This document shows positions 62,245 through 64,000 of a stretch of DNA of 64,000 nucleotides, in pieces; position 1 is the stretch's first letter, and each line of letters starts with the position of its first letter. The notes beneath the pieces are model-generated. The model was not told where the DNA came from. It searched no databases and saw nothing but the letters and a program-made list of their open reading frames with translations. The position numbers and the translations under genes were made by a program. The DNA is from Spartobacteria bacterium (GTDB lineage Bacteria > Verrucomicrobiota > Verrucomicrobiia > Chthoniobacterales > UBA10450), in the NCBI GenBank assembly GCA_003134785.1, contig PLCN01000025.1, positions 62,001-126,000 on the forward strand. The letters run 5' to 3'.

Positions 62245-64000
62245 CTATTGTTTTAGGATACTCTGATTCGAAAGAACAAGGTTTATCCAGGCGGATCTGG
62301 CGGATTCGCGGGCATCATTCGCCAAGTGGCGAGCCTCGAGAGCACGAGTTAATCGATCTACGAGGAAGGCTACAGGATTTGTAATTGTATGATTGTCGAA
62401 GGAGAAATCTTCAAGCAAGTATCGCATTTTATCACCCTGCCAATCGATCGAGCTGTCGCCGGCCCATAATGTCAATGCAATTCGCGTGTCGAGTAAATAC
62501 TTTCGAACAAGATCAGCCAGTCGCAGGGTAGGGAAGAACATTAGCAAAAGCCAAGAACGAATTCGCTGATTATCGAGCATAGCTATCGCTGCTTGAGCCA
62601 CCGCTCGTTGCGAGGGAAACTGTGCCATCTCCTTCAAACGTGCGTGTAAGATCAGGACGGCCTGATTGAAACAATATGTAACGTCGTCACCTTGTCCGGA
62701 AATTACCGTAGAAATGGGCGCGAGTGTGCGGAGGATGTACCACTCTAGCCTACTTAGAACCGAGGGGACCGTACTCCAGCTGGACCATATTGCATCAATG
62801 TATACCTCTTCCTGTGCGTGATAAAAATAGTGAAAATCAAGCGTGTGCACGCATACCTCTTCGAGAAATCTGTAACTAACTCGCATCGCCTCCCGAAATT
62901 CATCCGGAGAAGTCGAGACATATACGCCTCCAGGTTTCTTCGGGTCTTCGGGGGGAAGTGAGCCAGTGTTTTTCACGCAGTTTGCTCGTGCCAGACAAAC
63001 ATTGTATTCACCAACAAACTGGACCAAAGAGAAACGGAGGGTCTGTATCAAGCGCAGGCGAGATTTCGGCAGTTTGCCTTTTCTATAATCTAGCCACTCC
63101 TGGTGTCCCGCGGCGATTGCCTCTGGGATAGTAAGGGGACGCCCATTTTTCTTATCCGCGAAGATGGATATGACCAAGGCCTTCACGTGTGCATGGAGCA
63201 GCTCATGACTCATGGTCATCAGATTGTGCCGCGACGAGGCGGCGGCATGCAAGGTCTGCGCTGCGCATGTGGCCGTAAAATCGATTTCGCCGAAGCCGAG
63301 ACGAGAGCTGAAGGACGTTATTTTGGGGCGCACCGGGCTGGCATAGACCTTGTTGCCTAGCTCCGTCTCGTACGAAAACGCCGCTGTCGAATGTGCAGGT
63401 CGGTCAGCCCATGGCAGTTTGCTGAACTCCTCCGTGATCATTTTCGGAACGGGGAATCTTTCGAAAACGCCTTCGACGAATGAGCACAGATTGCGCAAAG
63501 ATGTCCATGCGGTGCCGATTCCTAGGAGCGAATGCTGACTCATTAGGGGTAACATTGATCGGATTGGAACCGCTCCGTGAAACGCCTGCGAGATGGCGTA
63601 GACCAAGGCGGAATTGACATGAATTAAAAGTTCGGTGCGGGAATGTAGATTCTTTTGGCTCGCAAGCATTTCTGCATCGACCTTCACGCGGGAGGAAGCC
63701 CGTTTTGGAGCAGCAGCGGCCAGGCTCTTGATTTCTTTAATGATGGCCTGAATGCTTTTCCTCCAAATGCGGCAGCGTTCGAGATTCTCCGGGATATATT
63801 GGGCAGACAGAACCGCGAAACGTTTGAGGTTGTGTTGAAGCTCTAGGATGATCCACCAGAAATCGCTGCCCAAAAGATCGGCTATCTGAAGGGAGAAGCA
63901 GTCTTGCGGCGCGCTTTTCAGGCGCTTCAGCTGATGCCGGGATTTTTTCAGTCGACTGTCTGCTACCTCCCAGATTTCCCAACCTAGGAGGTTTGCCTTC
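62245..64000 (-). CDS. Large protein with HELLH motif, partial at right edge
   Basis: The frame is open to the window edge with 584 visible residues; an in-frame TTG at 63873 is not the start, because coding-like sequence continues upstream (KANLLGWEIWEVADSRLKKS, then RHQLKRLKSAPQDCFSL). HELLH in MTMSHELLHAHVKALV (63193-63207) fits the HExxH zinc-metallopeptidase signature; a third ligand may be one of the acidic residues in YHAQEEVYIDAIW. The remainder is helical (EEVCVHTLDFHYFYHAQEEV, ALTLWAGDSSIDWQGDKMRY) and unrecognised. First visible gene of the operon with the SIR2-like gene. Confidence 0.68.
   Translation of the reverse strand, partial: KANLLGWEIWEVADSRLKKSRHQLKRLKSAPQDCFSLQIADLLGSDFWWIILELQHNLKRFAVLSAQYIPENLERCRIWRKSIQAIIKEIKSLAAAAPKRASSRVKVDAEMLASQKNLHSRTELLIHVNSALVYAISQAFHGAVPIRSMLPLMSQHSLLGIGTAWTSLRNLCSFVEGVFERFPVPKMITEEFSKLPWADRPAHSTAAFSYETELGNKVYASPVRPKITSFSSRLGFGEIDFTATCAAQTLHAAASSRHNLMTMSHELLHAHVKALVISIFADKKNGRPLTIPEAIAAGHQEWLDYRKGKLPKSRLRLIQTLRFSLVQFVGEYNVCLARANCVKNTGSLPPEDPKKPGGVYVSTSPDEFREAMRVSYRFLEEVCVHTLDFHYFYHAQEEVYIDAIWSSWSTVPSVLSRLEWYILRTLAPISTVISGQGDDVTYCFNQAVLILHARLKEMAQFPSQRAVAQAAIAMLDNQRIRSWLLLMFFPTLRLADLVRKYLLDTRIALTLWAGDSSIDWQGDKMRYLLEDFSFDNHTITNPVAFLVDRLTRALEARHLANDARESARSAWINLVLSNQSILKQ

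Noticed and set aside
63871-63873. TTG as the start of the HELLH-motif protein
   Set aside because: The frame continues to the window edge with coding-like sequence, so the true start is probably outside the window.
1-64000. Frequent GTTAGG / CCTAAC hexamers considered as an uptake or skew motif
   Set aside because: My rough count of about 25 on both strands is close to what base composition predicts, with no clear position or strand preference.

Overview
The window is GC-rich, densely coded bacterial chromosome. Gene content (pyruvate dehydrogenase, fused KorA/KorB 2-oxoacid oxidoreductase, S46 peptidase, DUF72/BaiN/YkgJ-type genes, APC permeases, many secreted proteins without recognisable family) and the many small palindromic intergenic repeats fit a soil Verrucomicrobiota of the Chthoniobacterales type. 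This assignment is an inference: there is no rRNA here, and I see no tRNA gene and no CRISPR array.

Layout. 0-0.5 kb: decayed C-terminal gene tails. 0.5-5.7 kb (minus): an Fe-S assembly set (rhodanese/DUF542 protein, IscU-like scaffold, SufT) and the operon pdhA-pdhB-pdhC. 6-11.5 kb: smc and an amino-acid permease. 11.5-14.7 kb: an M20 dipeptidase with vestigial copies of its own 5' and 3' ends nearby, and an NlpC/P60 hydrolase with a long Pro/Ser/Lys linker. 14.7-22.3 kb: YkgJ-BaiN-DUF72 operon, DoxX, dienelactone hydrolase, S46 peptidase, a second NlpC/P60 protein and a secreted coiled-coil protein. 22.6-26 kb: two convergent polytopic membrane proteins. 26.2-31.7 kb: RedB-like thioredoxin-fold protein, hybrid histidine kinase, response regulator, and a flavin-dependent halogenase-like enzyme. 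32.2-34.8 kb: an 874-residue TPR / Rossmann (SLOG-like) / class III cyclase / RyR protein. 36-44.5 kb: a complete recC-recB-recD operon with 4-bp overlaps. 44.8-51.7 kb: serine hydrolase, two tandem paralogous secreted proteins, a permease, small secreted proteins, a fatty-acid desaturase and a zinc-ribbon protein. 52-55.1 kb: korA-korB.

55.1-64 kb is an accessory region. It starts directly behind korB and is punctuated by two further, diverged copies of the last 20-28 codons of korB. Between these scars lie a DUF4258/DUF2283 pair, a POT-family peptide transporter, a 12-unit 21-bp tandem array and a DUF4160/DUF2442 pair. Beyond the last scar, base composition becomes more AT-rich and defence-like genes appear: a two-TM protein overlapping a methyltransferase, and a convergent minus-strand operon of a large HELLH-motif protein (running off the right edge), an unrecognised 280-residue protein and a SIR2-like protein. 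This last operon is my best candidate for an undescribed conflict system. The duplicated korB tails suggest that the 3' end of korB is an insertion hotspot.

Several palindromic repeat families recur between genes: R1 (about 168 bp, four copies), R2 (CTGTAGCGGCGGTCTATGAC type), R3 (CTGTAGCCGCTTCGCTATGC type), R4 (GCGCGTCTCGCGC type) and R5 (one copy). Many starts here are GTG, and overlapping genes are commonly joined by ATGA or GTGA.
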